Positions 26,981 through 36,481 of a stretch of DNA of 64,000 nt are shown in pieces. The notes beneath the pieces were generated by a model, which saw only the letters and a list, made by a program, of their open reading frames with translations, had not been told where the DNA came from and did not search any database. The position numbers and the translations under genes are program-made. The DNA lies in assembly GCA_024401335.1 (NCBI GenBank), contig JAKSLH010000015.1, forward strand, positions 1 to 64,000, in the 5' to 3' direction. This DNA is from Bacteroidales bacterium. GTDB lineage: Bacteria > Bacteroidota > Bacteroidia > Bacteroidales > Marinilabiliaceae. Numbering within the stretch: position 1 is the stretch's first letter; every line of letters begins with the position of its first letter.

Positions 26981-27049
26981 AGTAATTAGTTTTTTTAGTA
27001 TAAACTATGCTACGTTTGGGAACAGTTAAGGTTTCTTTGGAAAGGATAA

Positions 27050-27997
27050 TTATTGCTTTTTCTCGAATATTTCGTTGAAAGCTTGTGGTATGTCTGATGT
27101 GAAGTTAAGGACTTCGCCAGTTTCAGGATGTTCAAACTCAATCTGTTGTGCGTGCAGACAAAGACGTCCTATAGGGTCGGTTGATGCACCATATTTACCA
27201 TCACCAGCGATAGGAGTGCCGATATGGTTCATGTGGATACGTATCTGGTTCTTGCGTCCGGTCTCCAGCTGGAATTCCATCATGGAATATTGCTGTCCGT
27301 TGAAAGTTGTTGTCTTCAGGACCTTGTAGTGGGTGATTGCCTGTTTGCCTTGTCCAGGTTTGCAGACAAACATCGTCATTGTCTTTTCGTTCTCTTCTAT
27401 CCAGGTATCTATTGTGCCTTGTTTTTGACGAGGTGTGCCTTCCACGATAGCTATGTAACGGCGAGAATGAACGGCTTCGTTCCAGTTGCTACGCAGTTTC
27501 CACTGTGTCTCTTCGTTTTTAGCAAAAAGTAAGACACCAGATGTGTCGCGGTCGATTCTGTGTACGATGTATATCCGATCACCCTCCTTTTTGAACTGCA
27601 TGTATGCGTCGAGGTATGTCTGTGCGCTCTGTACAGGTTCGCTAAGGTTGCCGACAGTCAGCAGGCCAGTCTCCTTCTTTACCACCAACAGCCATCTGTC
27701 TTCCCAGGCTATTTTAAGACCCTTAGGCATCTGGAATGTAGGTTCAGGCTTCTTTCCGACAAATATTGATTCGCCGACATGTACGTTGTCGGTTAGTTTC
27801 TTTAGGATTCGCTGACGCCATTTCCCTTGTTCGTCGCGATGTCCGGCTATTATAGCTCCATTCTGCAAAAGCTGTTTGATAGAAGTCTTGCTTTTGCCTT
27901 GCATGACATGAGAAATGAACTGTTCGATGGTCTCTTCCTGTTTGACCATAAACGAAGCACCAGGAGTGCGTTTCTTTTGAGGCTTATCTATATTCAT
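27050..27997 (-). CDS. RluA-family pseudouridine synthase
   Basis: The product is 315 aa. A divergent S4-like region occupies residues 18-85, and the catalytic domain has HRIDRDTSG at 146-154 with Asp149. The KNQIRIH segment near residue 258 replaces the THQIR motif of RluD. The substrate cannot be assigned. It lies 18 nt downstream of rmuC. Confidence 0.88.
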   Translation of the reverse strand: MNIDKPQKKRTPGASFMVKQEETIEQFISHVMQGKSKTSIKQLLQNGAIIAGHRDEQGKWRQRILKKLTDNVHVGESIFVGKKPEPTFQMPKGLKIAWEDRWLLVVKKETGLLTVGNLSEPVQSAQTYLDAYMQFKKEGDRIYIVHRIDRDTSGVLLFAKNEETQWKLRSNWNEAVHSRRYIAIVEGTPRQKQGTIDTWIEENEKTMTMFVCKPGQGKQAITHYKVLKTTTFNGQQYSMMEFQLETGRKNQIRIHMNHIGTPIAGDGKYGASTDPIGRLCLHAQQIEFEHPETGEVLNFTSDIPQAFNEIFEKKQ

Positions 27998-28015
27998 GAT
28001 GGCAAAGTTACAAAA

Positions 28016-29308
28016 CTATTCGTTATCCAAATTGTCATCAGGCAATAATCCTTCCGGTATGCGCTTGTTGACTGTCAAGCCCAGTCCCCGCATTTTTTCA
28101 GCTTGACTTAGCAGGTTGCCGTTGCCTTCTTTAAGTTGTGACATAGCCTTGTCGAATGTCGTGCTTGTTTCCTTGATTTTGTCGCCAACTTTTATGAAGC
28201 TTTCGCAAAACGATGCGACCTTGTCGTACATCATTTGTCCGCGTTTGAGTATATCCATAATGTTCTTTTCGCGGCTATACTGACGCCAGCTTGACTCTAC
28301 AAGCTTAAGAGCCGTGATGAGGTTTGTTGGTGACATGAGAAGCACCTTTTTGTCGTATGCATATTTCCATAGCTTATCATCGTTGGCTATGGCAAGCTGG
28401 TAGGCTCCTTCGATTGGGATGAACATCATGACAGCCTCAAGTGAACCATGGTAATGTTTCGAGTAGTCTTTCCCTGCCAGTTCGTCAATATGTGAGCGTA
28501 CTGACTGCAGATGGGCCTTTATGTCATTTGCCTGCATAGCGTCGTCGCCTTTATGGTTGAAATAGTTCGTATAGGAAACGAGTGACATCTTGGCGTCGAT
28601 AATCATGTGACGGCCTTCTGGAAAATGCACGACAACGTCGGGGATAAGTGAATGATTGCCATCGTTCTTTATAGTCTTCCCCAAGTCGTCTTTTATTGTT
28701 TTTTGGTAATCGTAACCAATGCCTTCTTCTAGTCCGGAATCCTCGAGAAGCGTGATAAGTTGCATCTCGCCTAGATTTCCCTGCAACTTGTTGTCGCCCT
28801 TAAGTGCGTGTGTCAAGCTGTTGGTTTCTGTACTCAGTTTGTTGCTCATGTCGATGAGCGACTTGACCTGTTCGCGCAGTGAGATACGTTCGTTAGAAGT
28901 TGACTTGTTAGTCTCTGCCATCTCATGTTTCAAGTTGTCAAGTTCTATCTTGAAAGGGGCCAGCAGATTAGTCAGCTTTTCTGTCGTCACATTGTTGAAA
29001 TCGCTAGTGTTGCGCTTGAGCAGTTCATTGGCGAGTACAGTGAATTCCGCCTTGAGCTGTTCCGACATCTTTGTGTGTTCGATATGTTGCTCTTCCGCCT
29101 TTTCTCGATCTTCGATGATTTGTCTTTTTAGGTTTTCGGTGTCTGCTATAGCTTTGGCATACATCTCCTTCAACTCGGCATATTCTTGTGCAGATTGCAG
29201 CTTAGTTTCTGATATGTTTTTCTCGGCTTTAACTTTCGCGTAAAGATAGCCTACAATGAGTCCGATGACAAGTGTCAGACATGCGAGGAATATGCAAAGG
29301 GTTGACAT
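28016..29308 (-). CDS. rmuC: DNA recombination protein RmuC
   Basis: The product is 430 aa. An N-terminal transmembrane helix (residues 3-22) is followed by a coiled coil (about 28-175) and the RmuC nuclease-like domain (about 180-400) with GNLGEMQL, PDVVVHFPEGRHMIIDAKMSL and MFIPIEGAY. RmuC limits inversions and rearrangements. It shares a compact divergent promoter region with the Nudix gene. Confidence 0.93.
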   Translation of the reverse strand: MSTLCIFLACLTLVIGLIVGYLYAKVKAEKNISETKLQSAQEYAELKEMYAKAIADTENLKRQIIEDREKAEEQHIEHTKMSEQLKAEFTVLANELLKRNTSDFNNVTTEKLTNLLAPFKIELDNLKHEMAETNKSTSNERISLREQVKSLIDMSNKLSTETNSLTHALKGDNKLQGNLGEMQLITLLEDSGLEEGIGYDYQKTIKDDLGKTIKNDGNHSLIPDVVVHFPEGRHMIIDAKMSLVSYTNYFNHKGDDAMQANDIKAHLQSVRSHIDELAGKDYSKHYHGSLEAVMMFIPIEGAYQLAIANDDKLWKYAYDKKVLLMSPTNLITALKLVESSWRQYSREKNIMDILKRGQMMYDKVASFCESFIKVGDKIKETSTTFDKAMSQLKEGNGNLLSQAEKMRGLGLTVNKRIPEGLLPDDNLDNE

Positions 29309-29343
29309 TCTAAAAAGCGATTATAATATTGCTAAGTTTGGCG

Positions 29344-29359
29344 CAAATATATAAATTTG
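29344..29359. promoter_or_regulatory. back-to-back promoters for rmuC and the Nudix gene
   Basis: On the minus strand TATATTTG occupies 29351-29344. On the plus strand TAAATTTG occupies 29352-29359, with TTG about 20 nt upstream at 29329-29331. The two -7 boxes abut, so polymerase can occupy only one at a time. Confidence 0.6.
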
Positions 29360-29385
29360 TAGCAAAATAGAGAAAAGCCTCGAAA

Positions 29386-29946
29386 ATGTTTCAAGAAGCC
29401 AAGTTAGACATGGAGTTGCCCGAAGAACACGCTGTGCGTTTTTTCAGATATTGCCCTCATTGTGGTAGTAGTGATTTTAAGGCAACCAGCTTGAAAGAGT
29501 TCAAGTGTGAGTGTTGTGGCTTCAATTTCTTTCCCAATTCTGCAGCAGCTGTAGCCTGTATAATCGTAGATGAAAAGGGGAGAGTCATGTTGACGCGTAG
29601 GGCTCGTGATCCGTGGAAGGGCATGCTTGATTTGCCTGGCGGTTTTGTTGATCCAGGTGAGAGTGTTGAGGAGGCGATCAAAAGAGAAATGATGGAAGAG
29701 TTGGGTGTCGGTGTTCTTGAGTGCCGATACTTATGCTCGTACCCGAATAAATATATATTCAGCGGTTATCAGGTTCACACGACAGATATGGCTTTCGTGT
29801 GTACTATAGAGCCGTCGGGTTCTTTAAAGGCGTCGGATGATATAGATGGGGTAGAGTGGTATGAAGTGTCCTGTCTGCCGATAGAAGATGTGCCAGCCGA
29901 ATCAATAAGGAACATATTGAAATTTTATCAGTCGTTAAAGAAGTGA
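29386..29946 (+). CDS. Nudix hydrolase with N-terminal zinc ribbon
   Basis: The product is 186 aa. The zinc ribbon uses Cys23, Cys26, Cys41 and Cys44. The Nudix box runs from Gly86 to Gly107 with E92, R100, E101, E104 and E105 all present. A zinc ribbon with a Nudix domain is seen in the NudC/ADP-ribose group, but the NudC-specific SQPWPFPxS motif is missing, so the substrate is open. It ends in a 4-nt overlap with the kinase gene. Confidence 0.88.
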   Translation: MFQEAKLDMELPEEHAVRFFRYCPHCGSSDFKATSLKEFKCECCGFNFFPNSAAAVACIIVDEKGRVMLTRRARDPWKGMLDLPGGFVDPGESVEEAIKREMMEELGVGVLECRYLCSYPNKYIFSGYQVHTTDMAFVCTIEPSGSLKASDDIDGVEWYEVSCLPIEDVPAESIRNILKFYQSLKK

Positions 29947-32900
29947 AGATAGCGTTGTCATATATTATCATCCTGTTATGTGCGATATCATCTTTTGCTC
30001 AAGGTGGTGTTGTGGATATCGATGAGATGCTTCAGGGAGACATGCCTCATTTTGAGAATGTGGGTGATGGCATGAAGGAGAAGAGCATTCAGATGATGGT
30101 GGAGGATTCTGACGGATATCTTTGGATAGCTACATACAATGGCATCTGCCGATATGACGGCTTGTCGTATAGACACTTCTTTTACATTGAAACGCATGAT
30201 AAATACGTGAATAAGATAAGGCTCATCTGCGAGGATACTATACAAAATTGCATGTGGGCTTTAAGGGAGGGTCAGAATGAACTGCTGAAAATAGACAAAA
30301 GAGACTATAAGCAGTCGCAAATGCCTATTGTATTGGATGGGAAGGAAGACTATATTTTCCAGGTGTCCATGCTTTTCAACTACAACGATTCTTTGCTTTT
30401 GGCGTCTGATAAGCTTGGTTCATGTCTGATAAACAAAAGAACAGGTCATGTGACCGGACCTTTTGTTGACAGCAGAGTGAAGAAGCCTATATCCCTGTTT
30501 TGTCCAATGATCAGTGTCAACGGAGAATGTTATGCAGCGATAGATGGAAAACTGAAGCGGCTTGTTGGCAGGTCAGTTGATGAACCTAAATTTGACATTA
30601 TAGAAGTTTGCTTAGGCGACACCATGGTCAGACATATATCAGCTCTTGGTGATACGGCGATAGTGATAGAGTTGTTAGGTCCGGCTCAGAAGGGCGTCAG
30701 TTCTTCATCAAAGCTGATTTCATATAATGTATTGAAGAAAAAGACTCGCGAACTAGGCAGGTATAGAAGACAATACAAGGATATAGCATGTTGTTCTGAT
30801 GGCGTATGGTTGTGTTTGCAGTATGGCATCTTGTTTTTTGATTTCAAGACATCCACTTTTAGAGAATTTGACACCTCAAACTCTGAGGTCCGTGACAATA
30901 ACATTCAATCGTTGCTTAAGTCCAAGCACCAGCCTATAGTATGGATGGGCTCTTCTGATGGTCTGTTGAAGACGGATTATTATTATTCCAAATTTAGCAG
31001 GTCAGATATGCGCCGAGAATCGGAAAGTACCAATGCAACCATCTTTTCTATCTACAAGGATCAATATGGGAATATATGGTCGGGAAATGTAGATGGTATG
31101 TATGTGAAGTGGAGTGGGAACAAGAGATTTGAGCGATTTAAATATATCTCATCTTTTACTCCAGAGGAACGTGCTTTAGCGGAAAGGCGAGCTGTTTTCG
31201 GAATACAGGAGGATGTCAAGCACGGGTTGTTGTATCTGCGAACACATTCTTTTATTGAAGTCTATGACTACAAGAGTCGTAAACTGAATCTGATAAAGCA
31301 GCAAGGTGTTGTCGATATGGCATTGACGAAGGACAACAACTTGATAATGGCGACCAAGACCAAATTGTATTTGTATGATTCAGAAAGAAAGAAGAGTACT
31401 GATATAGGTGGTGATTGGTCATTGAAAAACATCAGTACAATTGAAAATGAAGGCGACTCCGTTGTTTGGATTGGTGAAAGTGAGGGTGGTCTTTATGCCT
31501 ACAACATTGCGACAAAGAAACTGACTAAGCATGCGTTGGTCGGCACAGAGCACGCAGGTCTTACATCGTTGAAGTCAGCATATAGAAATGGACAAAGAGA
31601 GTTGTGGGTATTAGGGTCTAAATGTGGACTTTACTACTATCTGCCAAACAAACGTCACTTGACAAAGATCGATCAAGGTAATATGTCGCATTGGGTTCCT
31701 AAATGCATAGAGTTGGATTATAAGAAAAACCTATGGATTGGATGTGATGATGGCATTGTGTGTATCAATGGCTCAAACGGAAGACATTATGAATATGATA
31801 AACGACGCTATCCGTTATACACGTATCTGAATTCTTCTGCATCATCTGTAGATGTCAATGGTCACATCCTCATGGCAGGGCGAAACTATATAATAGAGTT
31901 CGATTCGCGTAATTTTGCATATAACCGTTATTTTCCGGCACCAGTCATAAGCTCCTATAGATTTTTCAATTCGGTCAGCTATGACAACGACAGTTACGTA
32001 GAGGAAGACTATTATGGAAACAGAGATACGATAGAAGTCCCAGCTGGTGTAAGATCGTTACAGGTGCAGATGCGAGTCTTGAACTACAGCAATCCGCAGT
32101 CAAATAAGGTTCAGTGGCGTTTCCAGGGCGTGAATGATGAGTGGACGATGGTAAATACCCTTTCGCCAACTGTGTTCTCAAATCTTGATCGTGGTGTCAG
32201 GGTATTGGAGATGCGTTCATGTGATGAAGAAGGACGTCCGACAAGTAATATAAGAAGGATATATATAAACAAGAGTGTATTCTTCTATGAGCATCCTTTA
32301 TTCTTGGTAGTAGTATGTGTGTTGTGTATCGGCCTTATCATCTTCGTTATAATTTTCAAGGCTAGTATGGATGAAAAGCGAAGGGTATTGCTGCAGAATG
32401 AGGTTGAACGACAGGCAGGTGAATTGTTGCGAGCAAATGAGAAGTTGCTTGAGAACAAGGCGATGATAGAGAAGCAGAATGCAGAGCTTATCGAACACCG
32501 TAACAACCTTGAGCAGCAGGTCATAGATAGAACCAGGGATATTGAAGAGGCAAAGCAAAAGGCAGAAGAGAGTAGCAAGCTTAAGTCGTCGTTCCTGGCT
32601 AACCTCTCGCATGAGGTTCGTACTCCGATGAACTGCATCGTTGGCTTTGCCAAGCTGTTAGCTGATCCGGCATGCAAGCCATCAGACCAGAAAGAGTTTA
32701 TTCATTTGATACAGGAAAGCAGCCAGAGTCTCTTGGTGCTTATTGGTGACCTGCTTGATGTCTCGAGAATTGAAAGTGGTCAGCTCAGAGTCAACAAGCA
32801 TGACTTTGAGGTGAGCCGTGAGGTATATGACGTGTTCCGTATTCTTTCTGTAGAGCGAAAGAATCCAAATGTCGCATTTGAACTGTTTGCCGATGACAAT

Positions 32901-33311
32901 TTGCGTGGACGCATCATCTATAGTGACAAGGAGCGATTCCGTCAGATCATTATAAATATCTGTTATAATGCATTCAAATTTACGGACAGGGGACATGTTC
33001 ATCTGTATGCAGATTTGATATTGAAGGAACAGCTGCAAGCGTATGGCTATCCTGATTCGTTGCCTATGCCAGATACAATGCTTGATCTTCTCCTTATAAA
33101 GATTGAAGATACAGGAATAGGTATTCCTCAGGATAAGCAAACCGTGATATTCGAACCATTCCGTAAGCTTAATAATAACAAGACATTATACCCAGGTCTT
33201 GGTCTTGGTCTAAACATAGTTAAGAACCTTGTGAGGATATTGGATGGAAATATCTGGCTTACAAGTATTGAGGGACAAGGGACAACTTTCTATTTCTATT
33301 TGCCATTCTGA
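29943..33311 (+). CDS. propeller-type sensor histidine kinase (no receiver or AraC domain)
   Basis: The product is 1122 aa from a GTG start overlapping the Nudix stop. Signal peptide about 1-19. Two-component-regulator propeller repeats (for example DSDGYLWIATYNGICRYDG) fill residues 40-690, a Y_Y_Y domain about 700-775, a transmembrane helix about 783-803, a long coiled coil about 810-880, then HisKA with H890 (LSHEVRTPMN) and an ATPase domain ending in GTTFYFYLPF. Bacteroidota hybrid sensors of this type normally continue into receiver and AraC domains. This one stops after the ATPase and must use a separate regulator, which is not next to it. The propellers usually sense glycan fragments. 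Confidence 0.9.
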   Translation: MKIALSYIIILLCAISSFAQGGVVDIDEMLQGDMPHFENVGDGMKEKSIQMMVEDSDGYLWIATYNGICRYDGLSYRHFFYIETHDKYVNKIRLICEDTIQNCMWALREGQNELLKIDKRDYKQSQMPIVLDGKEDYIFQVSMLFNYNDSLLLASDKLGSCLINKRTGHVTGPFVDSRVKKPISLFCPMISVNGECYAAIDGKLKRLVGRSVDEPKFDIIEVCLGDTMVRHISALGDTAIVIELLGPAQKGVSSSSKLISYNVLKKKTRELGRYRRQYKDIACCSDGVWLCLQYGILFFDFKTSTFREFDTSNSEVRDNNIQSLLKSKHQPIVWMGSSDGLLKTDYYYSKFSRSDMRRESESTNATIFSIYKDQYGNIWSGNVDGMYVKWSGNKRFERFKYISSFTPEERALAERRAVFGIQEDVKHGLLYLRTHSFIEVYDYKSRKLNLIKQQGVVDMALTKDNNLIMATKTKLYLYDSERKKSTDIGGDWSLKNISTIENEGDSVVWIGESEGGLYAYNIATKKLTKHALVGTEHAGLTSLKSAYRNGQRELWVLGSKCGLYYYLPNKRHLTKIDQGNMSHWVPKCIELDYKKNLWIGCDDGIVCINGSNGRHYEYDKRRYPLYTYLNSSASSVDVNGHILMAGRNYIIEFDSRNFAYNRYFPAPVISSYRFFNSVSYDNDSYVEEDYYGNRDTIEVPAGVRSLQVQMRVLNYSNPQSNKVQWRFQGVNDEWTMVNTLSPTVFSNLDRGVRVLEMRSCDEEGRPTSNIRRIYINKSVFFYEHPLFLVVVCVLCIGLIIFVIIFKASMDEKRRVLLQNEVERQAGELLRANEKLLENKAMIEKQNAELIEHRNNLEQQVIDRTRDIEEAKQKAEESSKLKSSFLANLSHEVRTPMNCIVGFAKLLADPACKPSDQKEFIHLIQESSQSLLVLIGDLLDVSRIESGQLRVNKHDFEVSREVYDVFRILSVERKNPNVAFELFADDNLRGRIIYSDKERFRQIIINICYNAFKFTDRGHVHLYADLILKEQLQAYGYPDSLPMPDTMLDLLLIKIEDTGIGIPQDKQTVIFEPFRKLNNNKTLYPGLGLGLNIVKNLVRILDGNIWLTSIEGQGTTFYFYLPF

Positions 33312-33312
33312 T

Positions 33313-34107
33313 ATGTTTATAAATATACATTTAGCAAAGTCAACATTCAAGCATTTCATTCATGCTAGCTACTGGCGTGGTCATGGAGTGCATAGTCCTT
33401 TTGTATATCATCTTGTCAGACATATTATAACTACAAGAAAAGTTGATAAGGCGCTACGAGAAAAGACTCGTTCATACAGAGATGCACTCTTGTCGGATAA
33501 GACAGTGATTAATGTGACTGATCTTGGAACAGGTGCAGGAAGAAACGTTACGCGTAGTGTATGTTCAATAGCCAAGAATGCTTCTGTTACTGAAAAGTAC
33601 GGTATGCTTCTGGCAAGGCTAGTAGAGGAATATGCACCTAGAAACATTATAGAACTTGGAACATCCTTGGGTATCAGTACTCAATATATGGCTCGTAAGT
33701 TGGCCGGAGATACTCACATGATATCTATTGAGGGTTGTCCTTCGTGTGCCGCTATAGCAGCAAAGCAGTTGAAGTCAGCCGGTCTTGACAAGGTAGATTT
33801 GAGAGTCGGGAATTTTGATGACATGTTACCTGCCGTTATGGATGAGGTAGGGGAACCCGGTTTCGTATTCATTGATGGAAATCACACTTATGAGGCTACA
33901 ATGCGATATTTCAATGTCGTAGCAAAAAGAGCGACCAGCAAAACCATCATTGCATTTGATGATATTCACTGGTCGCCAGATATGTCTAAGGCCTGGGATG
34001 AAATAGTTGTCGACGAACGAGTAATGACAAGTGTCGATATGCTACATTTAGGCCTAGTGTTCTTCCGACAAGGTTGCCAGAAAGAGTTCTACCGTCTCAG
34101 ATGGTAG
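33313..34107 (+). CDS. class I SAM-dependent (O-)methyltransferase
   Basis: The product is 264 aa from ATG 33313, two bases after the kinase stop. The Rossmann motif I is IIELGTSLGISTQYMA. EPGFVFIDGNHTYEATMRYF and IAFDDIHWSPDMSKAWDEI match the class I O-methyltransferase fold with acidic metal-binding residues. The substrate is unknown. Coupling to the sensor kinase may be only positional. Confidence 0.82.
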   Translation: MFINIHLAKSTFKHFIHASYWRGHGVHSPFVYHLVRHIITTRKVDKALREKTRSYRDALLSDKTVINVTDLGTGAGRNVTRSVCSIAKNASVTEKYGMLLARLVEEYAPRNIIELGTSLGISTQYMARKLAGDTHMISIEGCPSCAAIAAKQLKSAGLDKVDLRVGNFDDMLPAVMDEVGEPGFVFIDGNHTYEATMRYFNVVAKRATSKTIIAFDDIHWSPDMSKAWDEIVVDERVMTSVDMLHLGLVFFRQGCQKEFYRLRW

Positions 34108-34112
34108 AGATA

Positions 34113-35420
34113 CTACTTTGTGCTTTCGTGGTATTTGTCAAGCTTGTTTATGTAGTACTCTCTAAGGTCGTTCCATTTGTAGTATGGATATGAATCTGTC
34201 TTCACAGGCAGAGTCACCTCTTTCTCGTTTAGCAAGGCTTTTACAAGTATGTCGCCGTTGCCCTTTGTTGGACGGTAATAAATAAGCTGTATGTTGCAAG
34301 CCATTGCAAAGATTCTGTAATTAGCCCAATGCTGGTCTAGTTCATAAAGGTTTTCTATCTGAGCGTTGCAATTACCAAGTTCAAGTATGCACGAAAGAGG
34401 AAGCACAACAGTCTCATGTCCAAAACGAAGAGTAGCGCCATTGAAATCCTTCTTTGACACTATAGTGTCGGCAGTCTCTATGAAATTGGTTAACAGTTTA
34501 TCCTGGCTATATGGTGCCATAGATCCTGTAGCAGGAGCTCCTGCATAACGGAGGTACCAGTCGATATTTTTCAATCGCCATAAGTCATAACACTCCTCTT
34601 CAGTGAAAAGGTCATAAAAAGAGATGTTTGTGTCATGGCTCTGCATATTGCTAGCTACATCAAATAGTCTTCTTGTGAAGAAAACAGCGTTGATGTTGTT
34701 GCTGACGTATTGTGGGTCATTAAACAATACAGAGCAAAGACGTTCTGGATGAACCAGTTTCATTGCATAAGCATCAACAATTTCGTGGCTCTTTGATGTC
34801 GCATCTCTGATGACCTGAGGGTGATGTGCGTTGAGATACCACTGGAAACTTTCGCTCACATCATTGTGTATGCGTATGTTTTTGTTGAAAGCGGCAAATT
34901 CTTCACATTCAGCTTCCATACTAAGAATACATCTGATAACCACAGTAGATCGTGCATCCACGTATGCATTCTTATTGAAAACCTCAGGGAAATGTTCAGT
35001 CATTCTCTTGGCGATGCCGTGATGCTGGCGTTCTCCTACAGAAGTCAATTCTCCAAGTCGGTCTATGCATGTAGTATGGAACTCTCTGAGCTTCTCGAGT
35101 GTTTCTATACCTTTATCTGTAAGTTTGTTGTATTTGTTTGCTCTTTGAAGCGTTTCGATAACGTCCGTGTATTGGCTGCCGTTGATGAGCCATCTTGAAC
35201 CATGTCGTGAATAATGGTTGATATAGAAAGGCTCATAGCCCTTTGGTGACGGTGTGAGTTTGTAATCGGCTGAAGGTTGAATGTTAGTGTAGTCAACATA
35301 GTTGCTTGCTGTCAACTTAATATTGTTGTGTATTTCTTCACGTGCACTCTGTGCGAATAATACAGATGGAATGAAAAAGAGGCAGCATGCCAGGGATTGT
35401 ACTTGCAATGTGATTTTCAT
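34113..35420 (-). CDS. exported histidine-type phosphatase (MINPP-like)
   Basis: The product is 435 aa from ATG 35420; the much longer open frame crosses the tRNA gene and is not real. Signal peptide about 1-23 (VLFAQS). The RHGSRW motif near residue 65 carries the catalytic His, and the proton-donor site is FGHETVVLPL near residue 327. This pattern (HExx rather than HD) fits the multiple inositol polyphosphate phosphatase group. It is predicted to remove phosphate from phytate or similar substrates outside the inner membrane. It converges on the methyltransferase with a 5-nt gap. Confidence 0.85.
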   Translation of the reverse strand: MKITLQVQSLACCLFFIPSVLFAQSAREEIHNNIKLTASNYVDYTNIQPSADYKLTPSPKGYEPFYINHYSRHGSRWLINGSQYTDVIETLQRANKYNKLTDKGIETLEKLREFHTTCIDRLGELTSVGERQHHGIAKRMTEHFPEVFNKNAYVDARSTVVIRCILSMEAECEEFAAFNKNIRIHNDVSESFQWYLNAHHPQVIRDATSKSHEIVDAYAMKLVHPERLCSVLFNDPQYVSNNINAVFFTRRLFDVASNMQSHDTNISFYDLFTEEECYDLWRLKNIDWYLRYAGAPATGSMAPYSQDKLLTNFIETADTIVSKKDFNGATLRFGHETVVLPLSCILELGNCNAQIENLYELDQHWANYRIFAMACNIQLIYYRPTKGNGDILVKALLNEKEVTLPVKTDSYPYYKWNDLREYYINKLDKYHESTK

Positions 35421-35448
35421 TGTATGATTGATTTGTTTAATAATACTA

Positions 35449-35456
35449 CAAAAATA
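35449..35456 (-). promoter_or_regulatory. -7 element of the histidine phosphatase promoter
   Basis: TATTTTTG on the minus strand matches TAnnTTTG, 29 nt upstream of ATG 35420. Confidence 0.6.
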
Positions 35457-35480
35457 GTGCTTTGTTGATAAAAAACAAAT

Positions 35481-35512
35481 ATGCGGATTCGTCATCTCGA
35501 CTGAATCCGCAT
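35481..35512 (-). terminator. intrinsic terminator of the tRNA-Gly gene
   Basis: Perfect 10-bp arms (35481-35490 and 35503-35512) are followed on the minus strand by a T-rich tract. It lies 27 nt after the tRNA 3' end and also insulates the phosphatase gene. Confidence 0.75.
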
Positions 35513-35539
35513 TGAAACAAATCAAATAAGTTAGAAAGA

Positions 35540-35611
35540 GCGGTAAACGGGACTCGAACCCGCGACCCTCGGCTTGGGAAGCCAATGCTCTACCAACTGA
35601 GCCATTACCGC
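35540..35611 (-). tRNA. tRNA-Gly (anticodon CCC)
   Basis: A 72-nt cloverleaf: 7-bp acceptor GCGGTAA/TTACCGC, D arm with AGTTGGTAGAGC, anticodon stem TTGGC/GCCGA around the loop TTCCCAA (anticodon CCC), and T arm with GGTTCGAACC. The 3' CCA is not encoded. Confidence 0.95.
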
Positions 35612-35621
35612 GTTGCGAACG

Positions 35622-35629
35622 CAAAGATA
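35622..35629 (-). promoter_or_regulatory. -7 element of the tRNA-Gly promoter
   Basis: TATCTTTG on the minus strand is an exact consensus match ending 10 nt before the tRNA 5' end. Confidence 0.7.
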
Positions 35630-35688
35630 GTAATTTATTTGATTTTCTTATTATCCTCGTCAGAAGTTTATAAGGGGAAGGCCAGTGG

Positions 35689-36471
35689 TTACCAGCTACC
35701 GCCGCCACCGCCGCCACCGAAGGAACCTCCTCCGAAACCGCCGAATCCTCCACCGAATGATCCGCCGCCTCCGCTGAATGAGCCCCATCCAGAGTTGCTG
35801 TTTCTCAATATGCTAGATAGTACAGCAGCGTCAGACCAACTGTCACCGAATGATATGTGTCGTCCGTGTCCTCCGTTTTTGTCGCCTTTTATGATAGATA
35901 TAATAACGAGGATCAGTATTATGAGTACTATTATTGCAACGACAGAAGCCGCTGCATCATCATTATATTCCTCGCCCTCATATTCACCCTCGCAAGCTTT
36001 CATAACAGCAATTGTACCGGCAATTATACCGCTAGCATAGTCGTTTTGTCTGAAGTATGGTATCATTGCTTCATTGACAATATGACTGCATGTTATGTCA
36101 GGCAGCACACCCTCAAGGCCATAGCCAGGTGCTATAAATGCACGACCTCTGTCATTGTCATTGAGTTTTGGCTTGACGAGTATTACTACGCCATTGTTCT
36201 TGCCTTTTTGACCGATACCCCAAGTCTGTCCTATTGAATAAGCATATTCAGCGACATCATGTCCGTCAAGGTCGTTGACGGTGACAATGGTGACTTGTGT
36301 ACTAGTTCTTCTCGCATATCTGTTAAGAGAGTCCTCCAAAGCGGTAGCCCTCTCGCTGCTTAAGACATTGGCAAAGTCGTTGACGAGCCTTTCGACACTA
36401 GGTTTCTTAACAATATCTGCTTGAGCAAGTATTGTGCAGAAAATAAATATGAGCGATAGCAATAATCTCAT
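35689..36471 (-). CDS. TPM-domain membrane protein (YgcG-like)
   Basis: The product is 260 aa from ATG 36471. A signal peptide (about 1-18) precedes a TPM domain (about 25-150: VNDFANVLSSERATALEDSLNRY and TWGIGQKGKNNGVVILV). A transmembrane helix lies near residues 175-195, and the C-terminus is a Gly/Ser-rich tract ending GGGGGGGSW. This is the usual layout of YgcG-type proteins. It is the last gene of the LemA-TPM-TPM set. The set is thought to act at the membrane, but its role is not settled. Confidence 0.9.
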   Translation of the reverse strand: MRLLLSLIFIFCTILAQADIVKKPSVERLVNDFANVLSSERATALEDSLNRYARRTSTQVTIVTVNDLDGHDVAEYAYSIGQTWGIGQKGKNNGVVILVKPKLNDNDRGRAFIAPGYGLEGVLPDITCSHIVNEAMIPYFRQNDYASGIIAGTIAVMKACEGEYEGEEYNDDAAASVVAIIVLIILILVIISIIKGDKNGGHGRHISFGDSWSDAAVLSSILRNSNSGWGSFSGGGGSFGGGFGGFGGGSFGGGGGGGSW

Positions 36472-36481
36472 AACACCCCTT

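Noticed and set aside
35421-35753. N-terminal extension of the histidine phosphatase frame
   Set aside because: It runs through the tRNA-Gly gene and its terminator. The signal peptide starts at 35420.
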